Assembly: GCA_002405475.1 (NCBI GenBank) | Contig: DHLX01000011.1 | Coordinates: forward strand, 1 to 37,805 | DNA: 37,805 nucleotides | Origin: Burkholderiales bacterium UBA4657 | GTDB taxonomy: Bacteria > Pseudomonadota > Gammaproteobacteria > Burkholderiales > Burkholderiaceae_E | Reading direction: 5' to 3' | Shown: piece by piece, positions 7,223 through 15,771 of the stretch | Layout of the letters: each line of letters begins with the position of its first letter | Position numbering within the stretch: position 1 is the first letter of the stretch | Notes under the pieces: model-generated | Seen by the model: only the letters and a program-made list of their open reading frames with translations | Told to the model about the DNA's origin: nothing | Databases searched by the model: none | Translations under genes and position numbers: made by a program

Positions 7223-7861
7223 TTATCGTAATAAACCCAAGTGCCGCACCGAACGAGCGGCATGGCGCAAGTGGTAAAAATCCAGTTCCCCCTGATGTCG
7301 CGCCGCTTGCCCCACTCTGAGTAGTAATAAGGCAGTCGCATAAGCGTCAGCCGCAGCACTATGGCGTTGTTCTACTGGTATTTCAAAATGTTGAAGCCAG
7401 TCATCAAGACTTCTAAGATTTGGTTGGGAACAAACCGCAGGTGCCAGTTCCGCCAGATCTAGCCACTGTATGCGTGGCAGTTTGAAACCATGCCGCAGGG
7501 CGGTTTTTTCGATAAACGCCCGGTCAAAGTTACTGTGAAAACCTATTAGCGGTGCGTCATGAACCCATTGAAAAAACTGTTGCATTGCCTGAACCGGATC
7601 TTGCCCCAGGCGCTGTTCGCCGCGTCCTATGCCATGTACCAGAATGTTGTCGTGGCTGGTTAAGTACTGCGGCCGTAGTGATACCTCTATGCTGTCATAC
7701 GGGCAAAGATGCAGTGCCTGATTATGCAGCCTGACTGCAACACCCGCCAGAGAAATCATTTCATCTTGTGATGGATCGAGCCCGCCCGTCTCGGCATCAA
7801 TGACGCACCAGCGCTCGGGGGCCGGCTTGCGTATCCATTTTTGCCACCAGGTCATCATCAT
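7223..7861 (-). CDS. DEDDh 3'-5' exonuclease (DnaQ-like)
   Basis: A 212-residue exonuclease of the DnaQ/RNase T fold. ExoI is VIDAETGGLDP (Asp22, Glu24), ExoII is HSNFDRAF (Asp113) and ExoIII is HSAAADA (His167, Asp172), so all DEDDh residues are present. It lacks other domains and is shorter than typical DNA polymerase III epsilon, so it is unlikely to be the replicative proofreader. It begins 2 bp after the stop of the DUF294 gene, with three successive ATG codons (7861, 7858, 7855); which one is used is undecided. This exonuclease is often encoded beside the cNMP/CBS/DUF294 protein in proteobacteria, implying a joint role that is not characterised. The 3' end meets the converging response-regulator gene with 1 bp between them. 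Confidence 0.88.
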   Translation of the reverse strand: MMMTWWQKWIRKPAPERWCVIDAETGGLDPSQDEMISLAGVAVRLHNQALHLCPYDSIEVSLRPQYLTSHDNILVHGIGRGEQRLGQDPVQAMQQFFQWVHDAPLIGFHSNFDRAFIEKTALRHGFKLPRIQWLDLAELAPAVCSQPNLRSLDDWLQHFEIPVEQRHSAAADAYATALLLLRVGQAARHQGELDFYHLRHAARSVRHLGLLR

Positions 7862-7863
7862 GA

Positions 7864-9777
7864 CTAACCCGGATAGTCCAGTTCCAGCCGTTGCTGTGCC
7901 TTTCTGGCCTGACGCAGTGACTCTTTCAGCAGCCGTCGGTCAAGCGCGCTGAGGTGCTTCGGGTCAATCAGGTTAGGATTTTCTTCAGTGAGACTGGTGC
8001 TGCGGCTGTGTTGATGCCGCAAGCGCAACAGTTGCAGGTAATGGAACGCATCCGACCAGGCTTCAGCATCAGTCTGAGGTAGCCGGCCGGCAGCTACACA
8101 TGCACGGAGGCGCTGCGTTGTTGACGTGACGGTGATCTGGGATGACAAGGCGAAAATTCGTGCCGCATCAACCAGCGGTACGGTACCGTGCAATTTGAGA
8201 TCGACCGGCTCTTTTTCGCTATTCAGTAATGCCTCTAGCCAGTCCCCGGCCCAGGCGGCGGGCGGTCGGTTGCGTAAAGCATTGTCGGCCATCTGCTTCA
8301 GAAAGCGCGGCGTACTCATGGCCTGATGTGCAACTTTTTCACGTAATGGCGCAACCAGACTGGTCTGGCCGGCCAAAGCCCTAAAGTCGAAAAATATTGC
8401 GGCGTGTAGCAACTGCTGCGGATCGCCCTGGGCAATCCAGTCAGCAAATAACTGCGCCCAGACGGATGCCTTCAAACACCAGGAACGGTTACTGGCCATG
8501 ATCTGGCCCTTGCATAAAGGAAAACCCAACTCTGCCAAAGCTTGGTTGACAGCCAGGGCGAAATCAAGCACTTTGTCCTGATCCATGCTGCAATCGTCAG
8601 CCAGTACGATGGCGTTGTCCTGGTCGGTCGCAATGGTTTGTTCCTCGCGTCCTTCACTACCAAGCGCAATCCAGCAAAATTGCGATACGTCCATGCTGTG
8701 CTCATGCGCCAGCAGAGTAATCAAACGCTGAGTTAGACGATCATTCAAATGCGAAATGAGTGCAGTGACCTGGGCTGCCCCCACGCCTTGGGCTACCAGG
8801 TTACGCGACAGAGTGCGGACGTCGGCACTGGCAGATACCAGTCCCGTGACGCTACCTGCATGGCGTATGGCATCGCCTATGCCGCGCAGTGACAGACGTT
8901 GCAGTGAAAACAGATCGCGCTCAGAGACCACTCCAATCAGCTGTTGCTGGTCCAGTACCGGTACGTGACGCAAGGCATGGCTTGCCATGAGCATGGCAGC
9001 ATCGGCGGCAGTATCGTTCGCCTGCAAAGTCATGACTGGCTGACTCATGACCGAGCTGATGGGTTGATCGAGCGGTAAACGTGGCAGAACAATCTTGGTG
9101 ATCAAATCGGTGCGGGTCAAAATACCCACCACCGGGGCTGATGCCTGTTCTTTCACGACCAGTATCGAACCGACACCGCGCTGCTGCATCAGCATGAGAG
9201 CCTGTTCGATTGAAGTCTCGGGGCTACAGGTCAAGGCCGCACGTCGCACCAGGTGAGCTAAAGGCAGATGTAAAGTCTGGGCATAGCTGGCCTCGGATGC
9301 ATAGGCGGATCTTGTCTGCGCTTGTGATAAGTCCAGCAGCGCACCTAAACGTCGTTTGCAAAAAGCCAGAAATTGCGGGTTACTTTGTGCCAGACGGTTA
9401 AACAAATCACGAGGCAATTCAAAAGCAAACACATCACCGGCAGCACGGTAGGTATTCATCACCGCACGCTCAGCGAGTAACGCACCTACCGGAAAACAAT
9501 CCCCTGCTCCCAGGCTACTGACTGCATTGCCTGAACCGGCAGTGCCACCAGTCTCGGCATTACGCTCTACTCCGATCATGCCTTGTTTAATAATGAACAA
9601 GGCGCGTGGCGAACCCTCTTCAGGTCCTATGATGCGCTGTCTGGGCTCAAAATATCGCAGGGTGACCGCACGAACTACCCCATCCAACTCCTGCGCTGTC
9701 AATTGAGAAAATGGCGGATGCTCGCTTAAAAAAGCTTTTACTCCTGACAGAATTTGTGCCGAAGGTGCCGCCGCCAT
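7864..9777 (-). CDS. cNMP-fold / CBS / DUF294 nucleotidyltransferase-like protein
   Basis: A 637-residue cytoplasmic protein with four parts: a cyclic-nucleotide-binding fold (about 15-135), two CBS motifs (about 180-295), a GlnD-like nucleotidyltransferase domain (DUF294, about 330-460) and a helical C-terminal domain (about 490-630). The transferase motif is intact: LGSEGREEQ followed by TDQDNAIV with Asp385 and Asp387. In the cNMP fold the phosphate-binding cassette reads FPVGALLAERAVMNTYRA and lacks the usual PRxA arginine-alanine signature, so canonical cAMP binding is doubtful. CBS pairs often bind adenine nucleotides. The family may transfer a nucleotidyl group to a protein or other acceptor, but the target is unknown. 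It sits between the QmcA-like gene (8 bp away) and the exonuclease. Confidence 0.85.
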   Translation of the reverse strand: MAAAPSAQILSGVKAFLSEHPPFSQLTAQELDGVVRAVTLRYFEPRQRIIGPEEGSPRALFIIKQGMIGVERNAETGGTAGSGNAVSSLGAGDCFPVGALLAERAVMNTYRAAGDVFAFELPRDLFNRLAQSNPQFLAFCKRRLGALLDLSQAQTRSAYASEASYAQTLHLPLAHLVRRAALTCSPETSIEQALMLMQQRGVGSILVVKEQASAPVVGILTRTDLITKIVLPRLPLDQPISSVMSQPVMTLQANDTAADAAMLMASHALRHVPVLDQQQLIGVVSERDLFSLQRLSLRGIGDAIRHAGSVTGLVSASADVRTLSRNLVAQGVGAAQVTALISHLNDRLTQRLITLLAHEHSMDVSQFCWIALGSEGREEQTIATDQDNAIVLADDCSMDQDKVLDFALAVNQALAELGFPLCKGQIMASNRSWCLKASVWAQLFADWIAQGDPQQLLHAAIFFDFRALAGQTSLVAPLREKVAHQAMSTPRFLKQMADNALRNRPPAAWAGDWLEALLNSEKEPVDLKLHGTVPLVDAARIFALSSQITVTSTTQRLRACVAAGRLPQTDAEAWSDAFHYLQLLRLRHQHSRSTSLTEENPNLIDPKHLSALDRRLLKESLRQARKAQQRLELDYPG

Positions 9778-9785
9778 ACCGGGAC

Positions 9786-10703
9786 TTATTTTTGATGCTT
9801 GACGACTTGCATAGCGGTAGCAATCAGGCCACTGACATCGGCCAGGTTGGCAGGCACAATGATGGAATTATTTTCCTTCGCCAGCTTGCTGAAGGCATCG
9901 ACATATTTTTCTGCCACTTTCAGATTAACCGCCTCATTGCCGCCAGGTTGTTCTATGGCCGCCCCTACCCGTTCAATAGCACGCGCCGTCGCATCAGCCA
10001 CTGCCAGCAGTGCCGCTGCTTCACCCTGCGCCAGGTTGATTTGCGCCTGCTTTTCACCTTCCGAGCGCGCAATCGAGGCCTCACGTTCACCGGTGGCGAT
10101 ATTGATTTGTTCCTGTTTACGACCTTCGGAAGCAGCAATCAGGGCACGCTTTTCACGCTCGGCGGTAATTTGTGCCTGCATGGCGCGCAAAATTTCATTG
10201 GGCGGAGTCAAGTCCTTGATTTCATAGCGGAGTACCTTGACGCCCCAGTTCATGGCGGCCTCGTCCAGCGCCGATACTACCGATGAGTTGATGTAGTCGC
10301 GCTCCTCAAACGTCTTGTCGAGTTCCAGTTTGCCGATGACGGAACGGAGCGTGGTTTGTGCCAGTTGTGTAATGGCCACGACAAAATTCGATGAGCCATA
10401 GCTGGCACGCATCGGGTCGGTCACCTGGAAATACAAAATGCCATCGACCTGCAACTGCGTATTGTCTTTGGTAATACAGACCTGGCTTGGCACATCCAGC
10501 GGGATTTCCTTGAGTGAATGACGGTAAGCGACACGGTCAATGAATGGGATAAGGATGTTCAGACCCGGACTCAAGGTGGCGTGATACTTGCCCAAACGCT
10601 CAACCACCCAGGCATATTGCTGGGGTACGATTTTTACGCCTTGTATGACAAAAAAGATGACAACAACAAACAGAATCAATGCGATGATGCTGGTATCAAA
10701 CAT
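9786..10703 (-). CDS. qmcA: SPFH/stomatin-family membrane protein (QmcA-like)
   Basis: A 305-residue protein with one N-terminal membrane segment (residues about 5-22, ALILFVVVIFFVIQG), an SPFH domain (about 25-190, with QYAWVVERLGKY and SPGLNILIPFID) and a long heptad-rich coiled coil at about 185-250 with AREKRALIAASEG-like repeats. Family members form large oligomeric cages on the inner membrane and are linked to FtsH control or lipid microdomains. The start ATG 10703 has a GGAGG Shine-Dalgarno just upstream. The partner NfeD-like gene precedes it by 23 bp, the usual arrangement for this slipin subgroup. Confidence 0.9.
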   Translation of the reverse strand: MFDTSIIALILFVVVIFFVIQGVKIVPQQYAWVVERLGKYHATLSPGLNILIPFIDRVAYRHSLKEIPLDVPSQVCITKDNTQLQVDGILYFQVTDPMRASYGSSNFVVAITQLAQTTLRSVIGKLELDKTFEERDYINSSVVSALDEAAMNWGVKVLRYEIKDLTPPNEILRAMQAQITAEREKRALIAASEGRKQEQINIATGEREASIARSEGEKQAQINLAQGEAAALLAVADATARAIERVGAAIEQPGGNEAVNLKVAEKYVDAFSKLAKENNSIIVPANLADVSGLIATAMQVVKHQK

Positions 10704-10726
10704 AATGCCTCCAAAAAAGCGAAAGT

Positions 10727-11164
10727 TTATTGAGTGTTTTTTTGCGCTGACAAGGTCAGGCGCGTACCGCGAACTTCAACGATGGTCAAGCTACCGGTCG
10801 CCGGTTCTTCGCCGGCAGCCATCACCGCATCCCAGGCGCTTCCGCGGTGCATGACGCGAGTCTGGCCATTTTCCCAGTCTTTGACCTGAACCGACTGACC
10901 AATATCCAGCGATTGCATCGGGTCGGTCGAGGCATCGCGGCTTTTTTCAATCTTGCCGAAACGGCTACGGCGTAACAACAGGGTAGCGCCAGTGCCCACC
11001 AGCGAAGCAATGACCATCTGCAAGGCAAAGCCACCCCCCGCCAGCGCCACCAGTCCGCCAGCCGCCAAGGCCAGAGAGATCATCAGCACATAAAACGTAC
11101 CGGTCATCAACTCAACGATCAGCAGAACAAAACTGGCAATAAACCACCACGTATAGGCTGACAT
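10727..11164 (-). CDS. NfeD-like membrane protein (YbbK type, short form)
   Basis: A 145-residue protein with hydrophobic segments at residues about 5-25 and two closely spaced ones at about 28-65, then a soluble OB-fold (NfeD C-terminal) domain from about residue 80 (IGQSVQVKDWENGQTRVMHRG, then VRGTRLTLSAQ). It lacks the ClpP-like serine protease domain of long NfeD proteins. Short NfeD proteins are partners of SPFH proteins and are usually co-transcribed with them, as here. A GGAG Shine-Dalgarno precedes ATG 11164. It is the promoter-proximal gene of the minus-strand cluster. Confidence 0.88.
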   Translation of the reverse strand: MSAYTWWFIASFVLLIVELMTGTFYVLMISLALAAGGLVALAGGGFALQMVIASLVGTGATLLLRRSRFGKIEKSRDASTDPMQSLDIGQSVQVKDWENGQTRVMHRGSAWDAVMAAGEEPATGSLTIVEVRGTRLTLSAQKNTQ

Positions 11165-11224
11165 ACCCGCTCCTCGGACGAAAGTTAACTTTTGGCTACA
11201 TTGTAGAGCCTTATCGTCGTCTAT

Positions 11225-11253
11225 TTGGATTAAAGTTCGAAATTAAAGATAAT
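11225..11253 (+). promoter_or_regulatory. candidate promoter for the terC gene
   Basis: TTGGAT (11225-11230) and GATAAT (11248-11253) are separated by exactly 17 bp; the -10 matches 5 of 6 consensus bases and the -35 matches its first three. Transcription would begin near 11260 and give a leader of about 93 nt. On the minus strand, TACAAT at 11205-11200 could be the -10 of the nfeD operon, with no clear -35. Confidence 0.45.
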
Positions 11254-11296
11254 ACGGCCTGTTTTGCATTGACGGGCCCCTCTGACGCTTGCTTGT

Positions 11297-11352
11297 CCCC
11301 CGAACCGTGATGTCGTCGATGCTATTTACAACGAGGGGGCTGGGATACCAGC
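11297..11352 (+). promoter_or_regulatory. structured leader over the terC ribosome-binding site
   Basis: CCCCC at 11297-11301 is complementary to GGGGG at 11335-11339, which is part of the purine-rich GAGGGGG ribosome-binding region. A second hairpin, GCTGG (11339-11343), loop GATA, CCAGC (11348-11352), ends directly at the ATG. The two stems share base 11339 and compete at that edge. Such alternatives could control translation. The conserved loops of the yybP-ykoY manganese riboswitch were not found. Confidence 0.35.
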
Positions 11353-12324
11353 ATGGATTTCTTCAATAATGTATTCTGGAATGCGCCCATTTGGGCGTGG
11401 TGTCTGTTTTTTGGCATTGTCGTGGTCTTGATGGTGTTTGACCTCGGCGTACTGAATAAAACCGATCACGAAATTGGCATTGCCGAATCTTTATGGTTGT
11501 CGGCTTTTTATATCAGTGTAGCGCTGATTTTTGGCGGCTGGGTCTGGTATGAATTCGGCCAGCAAAAAGCTATTGAGTATTACACCGGCTTTCTGGTCGA
11601 GAAGTCACTGTCCATGGACAATGTGTTTGTCTTTGCCCTGATTTTTGGTTTTCTGGGCATTCCGCGCATTTATCAATATCGCGTTCTGGTCTGGGGTATT
11701 TTGGCGGCATTAGTGCTGCGCGGTATTTTTATTGGTCTTGGCGCCGCTTTGGTCAGCCAGTTCTCCTGGATTTTATGGTTCTTCGGTGCCTTCCTACTCT
11801 TTACCGGCGTCAAAATGCTGTTCACTGACGAAGGTGCAACCGACATGGACAAAAACCCGCTGCTGAACTGGATGCGCAAGCACATGAACCTGACGCCCAA
11901 GATCGAAGGGAATAAATTCTGGATCAAAGGCCCTGACCCGAAAGGCAGTAACAAGCTGGTCTGGTTTGCGACCCCGTTGTTTGTGGCTCTGGTGCTGGTC
12001 AACGTGGCTGATATTATTTTTGCGGTGGATTCCGTACCCGCCATTTTTGCCATTACCCAAGACCCGTTCATCGTTTATACCTCGAACATCTTTGCCATTC
12101 TGGGTTTACGTGCCTTGTATTTCGCGCTGGCTGCCATGATTCATCGCTTCCATTACCTGAAATACGCTTTAGCTTTGGTACTGGTGTTCATCGGCGCGAA
12201 GATCATTCTGATGATGTTGGGTATCAAGATACCGGCAGTGATTGCCTTGACGGTGACCTTTGGCCTGATAGCCGGCGGTATTTTCTATTCGATGTACCGC
12301 ACTCGAGGTCAGGCCGCAGTTTGA
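11353..12324 (+). CDS. TerC/Alx family integral membrane protein
   Basis: A 323-residue protein with about nine membrane segments, including hydrophobic stretches at residues 10-30, 45-65, 80-105, 115-155 and 200-310. It contains the two family motifs with intramembrane acids: SLSMDNVFVFALIF and NVADIIFAVDSVPAIFAIT. E. coli Alx and related TerC proteins are implicated in manganese export and in loading metal onto exported enzymes; tellurite resistance is the historical name. The length matches E. coli Alx (about 321 aa). It is monocistronic, with its own promoter and the strong terminator at 12342-12374. The exact metal cannot be told from sequence. Confidence 0.9.
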   Translation: MDFFNNVFWNAPIWAWCLFFGIVVVLMVFDLGVLNKTDHEIGIAESLWLSAFYISVALIFGGWVWYEFGQQKAIEYYTGFLVEKSLSMDNVFVFALIFGFLGIPRIYQYRVLVWGILAALVLRGIFIGLGAALVSQFSWILWFFGAFLLFTGVKMLFTDEGATDMDKNPLLNWMRKHMNLTPKIEGNKFWIKGPDPKGSNKLVWFATPLFVALVLVNVADIIFAVDSVPAIFAITQDPFIVYTSNIFAILGLRALYFALAAMIHRFHYLKYALALVLVFIGAKIILMMLGIKIPAVIALTVTFGLIAGGIFYSMYRTRGQAAV

Positions 12325-12341
12325 TCTGAATCGGGGAGCTT

Positions 12342-12374
12342 AAAAAAGGGCGTTGCCAAAGCAACGCCCTTTTT
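12342..12374. terminator. bidirectional intrinsic terminator between terC and ppsA
   Basis: A perfect 9-bp GC-rich stem GGGCGTTGC / GCAACGCCC with a CAAA loop (12348-12369) is flanked by six A on the left and five T on the right. It therefore works in both directions, for terC on the plus strand and ppsA on the minus strand, whose stop codons lie on either side. Confidence 0.92.
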
Positions 12375-12397
12375 ATCGCCCGCAGATACGACGCTAC

Positions 12398-14776
12398 TTA
12401 GACAGTTTTCACCGTCCCCAGCCGCTGCCAGGTGTCAATCACGGTGTCCGGGTTAAGAGAAATAGAGGCAATGCCTTCCTGCATCAACCATTCGGCAAAA
12501 TCGGCATGGTCAGAGGGGCCTTGACCACAAATGCCGACATACTTGCCCTGCGCACGACAAGCCGCTATCGCTTTGGATAATAAGGCTTTGACCGCCGGGT
12601 CACGTTCATCAAAGCCTTCTGCGACCAGCCCCGAATCGCGATCAAGCCCCAGAGTCAGCTGGGTTAAATCGTTGGAGCCAATCGAGAACCCGTCGAAATA
12701 CTGCAAGAACTGTTCAGCCAGCATGGCATTCGACGGAATTTCGCACATCATGATCAGGCGCAATCCATTTTCCCCACGTTTCAGGCCATGTTGCGCCAGC
12801 AGGCTTTCCACTTGTGCCGCTTCTTTCAAGGTGCGTACAAACGGAATCATGATTTCCACATTGGTCAAGCCCATGTCATTGCGCACACGCTTCATGGCCT
12901 GGCATTCCATGGCAAAACATTCGGCAAAACTGTCGGCAATGTACCGTGAAGCCCCTCTGAAGCCGAGCATAGGGTTTTCTTCTTCCGGCTCATAGCGCGA
13001 ACCGCCGATGAGTTTGCGATATTCGTTACTCTTGAAGTCAGACATGCGCACAATGACCGGCTTCGGCCAAAAAGCTGCGGCGATAGTGGCGATACCTTCG
13101 GTCAATTTATCGACATAAAAAGCGCTGGGCGAGGCATGACCACGCGCTACCGACTCGACCGCTTTTTTCAGATCGGCGTCAATATTCGGGTATTCCAAAA
13201 TGGCTTTCGGATGAACGCCAATATTGTTGTTGATGATGAACTCGAGCCGCGCCAGCCCAACACCCGCATTGGGAATGCTTTGAAATTCAAACGCCAGTTG
13301 TGGATTGCCCACGTTCATCATGATTTTGACCGGAATGGCAGGCAATGCACCGCGATGCGCCTCGGTAATTTCCATTTCCAGCAGACCATCGTAAATTTTG
13401 CCTTCGTCACCTTCGGCGCAACTGACCGTCACCAAAGTGCCATCTTTCAATATCTCGGTCGCGTCGCCGCAGCCGACGACGGCGGGCACCCCCAGCTCGC
13501 GCGCAATAATCGCGGCATGGCAGGTGCGGCCACCACGGTTGGTCACAATGGCGCTGGCACGTTTCATCACCGGTTCCCAGTTCGGGTCGGTCATATCTGC
13601 TACCAATACATCACCGGGTTGCACCCGTTCCATTTCGCTCGGGTCATGTATGACCCGTACCGGGCCGCTGCCAATTTTTTGTCCAATAGCGCGTCCGGTG
13701 GCCAACACGGTTGAATTGCCTTTGAGTTTGTAACGCAGGTCGCCGGTGGCTTTGGTTTGTGATTTGACGGTTTCCGGGCGGGCCTGAAGAATGTAAATCT
13801 GATTGTCACGTCCATCCTTACCCCACTCTATGTCCATGGGGCGACCGTAATGGCGTTCAATGATTTGGGCATAGCGCGCCAGTTCAATAATGTCCTGGTC
13901 TTGCAGTGAATATTTGTTGCGCTCTGAACTGGGTACTTCGACGGTTTTAACCCTGCCTTCCTCACCAGCCTGAGTAAAGACCATCTTGATCAGCTTGCTA
14001 CCCAAAGTACGGCGAATAATCGGGAACTTGCCCGCCTCCAGAATAGGCTTGTGGACATAAAACTCATCCGGGTTGACCGCCCCCTGCACCACGGTCTCGC
14101 CGAGACCAAAACTGGAGGTAATGAACACCACGTCTTCAAAACCAGACTCGGTATCGATGGTAAACATGACACCGGAGGAAGCCAGATCCGAGCGCACCAT
14201 ACGCTGCACTCCGGCGGACAGGGCTACCATTTCGTGCGCAAAACCCTTATGGACACGGTAAGCGATCGCGCGATCGTTATACAGTGAGGCAAATACTTCC
14301 TTGATGGCGTGCAGGATGGATTCAATGCCAACCACGTTCAGAAAAGTTTCCTGCTGGCCGGCAAAAGAAGCGTCGGGCAGGTCTTCTGCCGTGGCACTGG
14401 AGCGCACCGCAAATGAGACTTCACTTGAGGAATTGTCTGTAAGTTGTTGATAAAAATGACGTATCTGTTTTTCAAGTTCGGCCTGAAACGGAGCCTCAAC
14501 CACCATTTGACGAATTTCCCTGCCTGCCTCGGCCAGGGCTCGAACGTCATCGACATTCAGGCTTTGAAGCCGGGTATTGATGCGCTCGGTCAATTGATTG
14601 GCCTGCAAAAAATCCCGGAAGGCCTGCGCTGTTGTGGCAAAACCGCCGGGCACACGCACGCCCGCTGCTGACAGTTGTGAAATCATTTCGCCTAAGGAAG
14701 CATTTTTGCCACCGACGGTTTCGACGTCGGTCATGCGCAAATGTTCAAGCCCTAGGACATAGGCGGTTTCAGACAT
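12398..14776 (-). CDS. ppsA: phosphoenolpyruvate synthase
   Basis: A 792-residue enzyme (E. coli PpsA is 792 aa) that makes PEP from pyruvate, ATP and water in gluconeogenesis, releasing AMP and phosphate. Visible parts are the N-terminal ATP-grasp domain (GGKNASLGEM, then FAVRSSATAEDLPDASFAGQ), the swivelling phosphohistidine domain with GGRTCHAAIIA (His420), and the C-terminal PEP/pyruvate barrel with GLARLEFI, SIGSNDLTQL and the active-site Cys in GKYVGICGQGPSD. The frame continues upstream, but ATG 14776 is chosen for its good AGGAG site and match to the family N terminus. It is divergent from ppsR, which regulates it. Confidence 0.97.
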   Translation of the reverse strand: MSETAYVLGLEHLRMTDVETVGGKNASLGEMISQLSAAGVRVPGGFATTAQAFRDFLQANQLTERINTRLQSLNVDDVRALAEAGREIRQMVVEAPFQAELEKQIRHFYQQLTDNSSSEVSFAVRSSATAEDLPDASFAGQQETFLNVVGIESILHAIKEVFASLYNDRAIAYRVHKGFAHEMVALSAGVQRMVRSDLASSGVMFTIDTESGFEDVVFITSSFGLGETVVQGAVNPDEFYVHKPILEAGKFPIIRRTLGSKLIKMVFTQAGEEGRVKTVEVPSSERNKYSLQDQDIIELARYAQIIERHYGRPMDIEWGKDGRDNQIYILQARPETVKSQTKATGDLRYKLKGNSTVLATGRAIGQKIGSGPVRVIHDPSEMERVQPGDVLVADMTDPNWEPVMKRASAIVTNRGGRTCHAAIIARELGVPAVVGCGDATEILKDGTLVTVSCAEGDEGKIYDGLLEMEITEAHRGALPAIPVKIMMNVGNPQLAFEFQSIPNAGVGLARLEFIINNNIGVHPKAILEYPNIDADLKKAVESVARGHASPSAFYVDKLTEGIATIAAAFWPKPVIVRMSDFKSNEYRKLIGGSRYEPEEENPMLGFRGASRYIADSFAECFAMECQAMKRVRNDMGLTNVEIMIPFVRTLKEAAQVESLLAQHGLKRGENGLRLIMMCEIPSNAMLAEQFLQYFDGFSIGSNDLTQLTLGLDRDSGLVAEGFDERDPAVKALLSKAIAACRAQGKYVGICGQGPSDHADFAEWLMQEGIASISLNPDTVIDTWQRLGTVKTV

Positions 14777-14825
14777 AATAAAGCTCCTGGATGCAATTAA
14801 AGGGATAGTTAAGATATTGAGGTTA

Positions 14826-14855
14826 TTGGCATTGTACCGGGGCAAAGCCGATAAC
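14826..14855 (+). promoter_or_regulatory. candidate ppsR promoter overlapping a ppsA -10
   Basis: On the plus strand TTGGCA (14826-14831) and GATAAC (14850-14855), 18 bp apart, suit a promoter for ppsR. On the minus strand TACAAT (14836-14831) is a possible -10 for ppsA. The two sites overlap, so polymerase binding at one would hinder the other. The rest of the 128-bp gap shows no other clear element. Confidence 0.38.
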
Positions 14856-14904
14856 ACGAACCCGGATACCCCCGTGAAAACACTGAGAAAAAAGACCAAC
14901 CACC

Positions 14905-15750
14905 ATGCCTGACCGCGATTTAGCCCATGGAAATTACGACCGCAGCGTTTTTTTTGTCTCTGATGGCACCGGAATTACTGCTGAAACCTTTGGTCATGCC
15001 GTATTGGCTCAGTTCGACCTGCGCTTTCGCGAGATACGACTGCCCTTCATCGATTCACCCGATAAGGCCTATGAGGCGATGCAGCGTATCAATCAGACCG
15101 CAGAGCAGGACGGCAAGCGTCCGCTAGTCTTTTCCACCCTGGTCAATGCCGATACGGCGACAGTCATCAAACGCAGTAACGCCATGATTCATGACCTGAT
15201 TGACCGTTTCGTAGAACCGCTGGAACAGGAACTGGGAGTGAAATCGACCCATACCATTGGACGCAGCCACAATATTGCCAACTCCGAGGAATACAAACGC
15301 CGCATCGAAGCCATCAATTTTTCACTGGCGCATGATGATGGACAGTCGAACAAAAGCCTGCATGAGGCCGATGTCATCCTGATTGGCGTATCGCGTTGCG
15401 GCAAAACTCCTACCAGCTTGTATCTGGCCATGACCTATGGCCTGAAAATAGCCAACTACCCGCTTATTCCTGATGATTTTGAGCGTAATTGCCTTCCAAG
15501 CGTACTGCCACAGCATAAAAGCAAGCTGTTCGGGCTGTCGATAGCCCCGGAACGTCTGTCTGAAGTACGCCATGAACGTCGTCCGGGCAGCAAATATGCG
15601 GCTCCCGAGCAATGTCGTTACGAAGTTAACGAAGCCGAGGCGCTGATGCGGCGTGAAAGCATACGCTGGTTATCGACCACGACCAAATCTATTGAGGAAA
15701 TAGCCACAACCGTACTACAAGAGGTAAAAATCGAGCGTAAAGCCTTTTAA
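14905..15750 (+). CDS. ppsR: PEP synthase regulatory protein (kinase / pyrophosphorylase)
   Basis: A 281-residue DUF299 protein. Family members are bifunctional: they inactivate PpsA by ADP-dependent phosphorylation of a threonine beside the catalytic histidine, and reactivate it by phosphate-dependent pyrophosphate release. The N-terminal VFFVSDGTGITAE and the P-loop GVSRCGKT at residues 161-168 are diagnostic, as is YPLIPDDFE after it. In PpsA the target threonine is visible in GGRTCH. The gene is back to back with ppsA, the common arrangement. The start ATG 14905 gives the usual N terminus. The next gene starts 21 bp downstream. Confidence 0.95.
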   Translation: MPDRDLAHGNYDRSVFFVSDGTGITAETFGHAVLAQFDLRFREIRLPFIDSPDKAYEAMQRINQTAEQDGKRPLVFSTLVNADTATVIKRSNAMIHDLIDRFVEPLEQELGVKSTHTIGRSHNIANSEEYKRRIEAINFSLAHDDGQSNKSLHEADVILIGVSRCGKTPTSLYLAMTYGLKIANYPLIPDDFERNCLPSVLPQHKSKLFGLSIAPERLSEVRHERRPGSKYAAPEQCRYEVNEAEALMRRESIRWLSTTTKSIEEIATTVLQEVKIERKAF

Positions 15751-15771
15751 GACTGTATAAAGTGGCGGCTT

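Noticed and set aside
11260..11352. yybP-ykoY manganese riboswitch before the terC gene
   Set aside because: The gene family makes it likely, but neither the GGGGAGUA-type loop nor the partner UACG loop is visible in the leader.
13136..13714. 192-codon open frame on the plus strand inside ppsA
   Set aside because: It is antisense to a well-conserved enzyme, has no ribosome site and resembles no family; it reflects codon bias of ppsA.
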